This document shows positions 5,743 to 7,740 of a stretch of DNA of 7,740 nucleotides, piece after piece (the first letter of the stretch is position 1; every line of letters starts with the position of its first letter). The translations under genes were made by a program, and so were the position numbers. Below the pieces are notes generated by a model, which worked only from the letters and a program-made list of their open reading frames with translations, ran no database searches and was not told where the DNA came from. This stretch comes from Chloroflexi bacterium RBG_16_51_16 (GTDB lineage: Bacteria; Chloroflexota; Anaerolineae; Anaerolineales; Villigracilaceae): positions 1,825 through 9,564 of the forward strand of contig MGNL01000093.1 of NCBI GenBank assembly GCA_001796785.1. The letters run 5' to 3'.

Positions 5743-7029
5743 TTATAAACCGCCTTTACGCTTCAACCGATCGAGACGATGCTCCAACTCAGCCCGCCAA
5801 TATTTGCAGACATAGGTTGGCAGATCACTTTTTTTCAGTTCTTTCAAAGCAGTCACTGTCCAACTCGTGGCAGATTTCACATCGCGAAGGCGATGTTCAT
5901 AATATTTAGCCAGCTCAACGTACGCGTAGATATGTCCTTCGCCGGCGGCGGTCTGCCAGAGCTGCACTGCCTGTTCAAGATCTCCCCGACGCTTGTGCAG
6001 GATGGAAAGGCGTTTTACGGCAGTATCGAAATCAGATATCGAGAAGGATGATTTTCCCAGACCATTGGGAGGGTCGATCCGCAGTTCTTCATTTTGCTGC
6101 GTTGACAAACCAGATTGCAATCCAAGCTCGTAGAGGCGGGCTGCATGATCCCAATGACCCAGGTCCTCATAGAGTTTAGCGAGGGCAACAAAATCAAGTC
6201 CATGCTGAACGCGTCCAGAATATGGATCGGAAGTCAGGCTGCTGGTATGCGCCAGCAAAGCAGCCAGCGCGACCACGTCCATGGCATTATGATAAAACAC
6301 ACCCTCCAGCGGCCTGGCGTCGCCCGAACGCAGGTAGTCGAAGTACAGCCAGGGGATTTCGTAGCCCGGTACTTCCTCGGTTGACCGCGTCATCCCCAAG
6401 ACATGTTCTTCGATGTACTTGAGTGCACGCGAGGGCAATCGATCCCGCCACAGGCGGCGGGCAAGCGGTAAAAGGTCGAGGTGGGCATAGCCCTTAAAGG
6501 GAACTGGAATCCGGTGCATGGTGTAGCGAGTTACAAGCAGCGGCGCGTCAAACGCCTTGCCGTTAAAAGTCACCAGCGCTTCGGCAGGAGCGAGGAAATC
6601 CGCCAACCCTTCGAGCAGGGCTGATTCCTCAGCCGGATCGCGCATGAAATATTGTTGTAAAAGGAAATGATCGTCGACAAAGCGGCCCACACCGACCAGG
6701 AAGGCTAAGGTGCCGGTCCCGCCAGCCAGACCGCTTGTCTCCGTATCCAGAAACACGAAGCGCTCCAGCGGCAGCTCGGCTAACTTCGTTTGACCAGCCC
6801 ACTGAGCGATAATGCCCATTTGTGCGGATGGCAGGAATGGCGTCATGCCGTGGTGGTATGACTTTTCGAAGAGCTGTTCGGAAACGAACACATCCCCCAA
6901 TGCGGTCGACCGGTACGAGCCTGTCACGACAGCATCAATCTCGTATCGCTCCACTGGCATCGGTGGAGGCAGGTCGGCAGTGCCGACTTTTACGCCCATT
7001 ACTTTGAGCTTTTCGGTCAAAGAGGACAT
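5743..7029 (-). CDS. RNase H-like DEDD exonuclease (YprB family) with C-terminal TPR-like repeats
   Basis: The 428-residue protein has an RNase H-like 3'-5' exonuclease core of the YprB type. Exo I is FVFLDTETSG (91-100; Asp95, Glu97), Exo II is VTFNGKAFDAPLL (153-165; Asp161) and Exo III is FYHNAMDVVAL (245-255; His247, Asp251), so all four metal-binding acidic residues are present. HLDLLPLARRLW (183-194) is a further family-like stretch. From about 277 the chain turns to helical repeats: LDFVALAKLYEDLGHWDHAARLYELGL is a clear TPR, followed by two weaker units to about 395. The family acts on nucleic acid; substrate is not established, and the repeats suggest a protein partner. The start at 7029 has no close ribosome-binding site (AAGGA lies about 14 nt upstream), so Met11 is possible. 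It is divergent from the gene at 7210. A companion helicase gene (YprA), seen beside some relatives, is not in the window. Confidence 0.9.
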   Translation of the reverse strand: MSSLTEKLKVMGVKVGTADLPPPMPVERYEIDAVVTGSYRSTALGDVFVSEQLFEKSYHHGMTPFLPSAQMGIIAQWAGQTKLAELPLERFVFLDTETSGLAGGTGTLAFLVGVGRFVDDHFLLQQYFMRDPAEESALLEGLADFLAPAEALVTFNGKAFDAPLLVTRYTMHRIPVPFKGYAHLDLLPLARRLWRDRLPSRALKYIEEHVLGMTRSTEEVPGYEIPWLYFDYLRSGDARPLEGVFYHNAMDVVALAALLAHTSSLTSDPYSGRVQHGLDFVALAKLYEDLGHWDHAARLYELGLQSGLSTQQNEELRIDPPNGLGKSSFSISDFDTAVKRLSILHKRRGDLEQAVQLWQTAAGEGHIYAYVELAKYYEHRLRDVKSATSWTVTALKELKKSDLPTYVCKYWRAELEHRLDRLKRKGGL

Positions 7030-7127
7030 GAGTTGTATTTTATCCTTAATCCCCCTACATGATTAATTACCAGGTCGCGCACCTAGATTCGTTCGTATTC
7101 TGGAACCGGATTAGTCATTTTCTTGTA

Positions 7128-7156
7128 TTGCCTCCACAATTTCAGCATGTTAGACT
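7128..7156 (+). promoter_or_regulatory. Candidate promoter for the receiver-like gene
   Basis: On the plus strand TTGCCT (7128-7133) and TAGACT (7151-7156) are spaced by 17 nt, each matching four of six consensus bases. TG at 7148-7149 makes an extended -10. A start near 7163 would leave a leader of about 47 nt before the ATG at 7210. The match is moderate and the spacer also has to serve the divergent YprB-like gene. Confidence 0.4.
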
Positions 7157-7209
7157 AGCGATCACAATTAGATGGAATAAATCGCAGCATCGGTCTCACA
7201 AAAACCCAA

Positions 7210-7740
7210 ATGACCACGGATATCCTTCTGGTTACACCCCTGCCTGAATTCGGTGACACGATCCGCCGGATCGTCGAGGATTCGGAGATCTATAAGATCC
7301 ATGTCGTGAACAATAAATCCCGGGCGTTGATTCGTGCTGGTGAGATGAAGGTCTCGCTCGTGCTTCTCGACCTGGCCTTGGGTGAAGAAGGGGTTCTCGC
7401 GCTTGGCGCCGCCCTCCGTAAACAATTTAAAGAAATCCAGCTGGCAGTGTTGTGCGGGAACGAGACGCCCCCCAGCTTGGATGGCATTCGACCGTGGTCG
7501 CTTGTACGCATACCCCAGCATCTTGAAGACCTGATCCACGCCTTTCCAACAGGCGCTGAACCTCGGTCGGAAACGCGTTTGACACCTATGGCTGATAATT
7601 CGTATAATGAGAATATGCCCTCCTCAGACTCGTCACCCTGGATGGGAGACGTTACAAAAGCTGCTGCACATCTTGCCCGTCTAACGCTTGGTTCAGCCGC
7701 ACAGGCGGCATTGATCACCCGTAAGGGTGAGGTCTGGGCG
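7210..7740 (+). CDS. Receiver-like (degenerate response-regulator) protein with a second C-terminal domain, truncated by window edge
   Basis: The frame opens at ATG 7210 and runs off the right edge (177 residues visible). An in-frame TAG at 7156-7158 with no other start codon after it fixes this start, although no ribosome-binding site precedes it. Residues 4-113 look like a response-regulator receiver fold: ILLVTPLPEFG, then SLVLLDLALGEEG with Asp54 at the usual phosphoacceptor place, then IQLAVLCGNE and VRIPQHLEDLIHAF. The acidic pair at the end of strand 1 is missing (TPLP) and the lysine before the conserved proline is not present (RIP), so phosphorylation is doubtful. A polar linker (about 114-145) leads to AAAHLARLTLGSAAQAALITRKGEVWA, which resembles the start of a roadblock/LC7-like or GAF-like sensory domain; this is only a suggestion. 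It is divergent from the YprB-like nuclease. Confidence 0.8.
   Translation, partial: MTTDILLVTPLPEFGDTIRRIVEDSEIYKIHVVNNKSRALIRAGEMKVSLVLLDLALGEEGVLALGAALRKQFKEIQLAVLCGNETPPSLDGIRPWSLVRIPQHLEDLIHAFPTGAEPRSETRLTPMADNSYNENMPSSDSSPWMGDVTKAAAHLARLTLGSAAQAALITRKGEVWA

Noticed and set aside
7168..7718. Minus-strand open frames of 123 and 142 codons opposite the right-edge gene
   Set aside because: Their composition is Arg/Ser/Ala-rich and family-free, while the plus-strand frame has a clear receiver-like pattern and stays open to the edge.
1..7740. tRNA, rRNA, CRISPR array, insertion sequence or phage genes
   Set aside because: I saw no cloverleaf with CCA-end context, no regularly spaced repeat array, no transposase motif and no terminal inverted repeats.

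Overview
The window (7,740 bases) reads as a stretch of bacterial chromosome. Six genes lie on the minus strand and one runs rightward off the right edge. By eye the base composition is moderate to slightly GC-rich. Several features together resemble what I know of Chloroflexota, class Anaerolineae: an IGERCNAQGSRKFK-type methionine synthase, an S-box leader, a YprB-type nuclease with TPR repeats, and a receiver-like protein. That taxonomic guess rests on recall of protein flavour and is low to moderate confidence. I see no phage, transposon or CRISPR signature.

Left third (1-3160, minus strand): this is a methionine-biosynthesis transcription unit. A near-consensus promoter (3128-3156) drives a SAM-I (S-box) riboswitch (2961-3089). 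An intrinsic terminator (2914-2941) follows, and a 10-bp antiterminator can be drawn between the two. Next come a 124-nt leader, a small C-terminally truncated YdeI/OmpD-associated protein (2436-2789) and, 37 nt later, cobalamin-dependent methionine synthase metH, cut by the left edge. Low SAM should let transcription continue into ydeI-like and metH; high SAM should stop it at the terminator. The odd point is the ydeI-like fragment sitting between the switch and metH.

Middle (3215-5548, minus strand): two STAS-domain (anti-sigma-factor-antagonist-like) paralogues, about 43% identical by hand count, flank a six-helix ferric reductase/NADPH-oxidase-like flavohaem protein. A hairpin plus T-run after the upstream STAS gene suggests that gene can end its own transcript before the reductase.

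Right part (5743-7740): a minus-strand RNase H-like (DEDD) 3'-5' exonuclease of the YprB family, with TPR-like C-terminal repeats, is divergent from a plus-strand gene. That gene starts at 7210 with a degenerate response-regulator receiver domain and is truncated by the right edge. A possible promoter for it lies in the 180-nt divergent spacer.

I find no clearly new molecular system. The best second-look items are the riboswitch-ydeI-metH arrangement, the STAS-reductase-STAS cluster and the receiver-like protein at the right edge.
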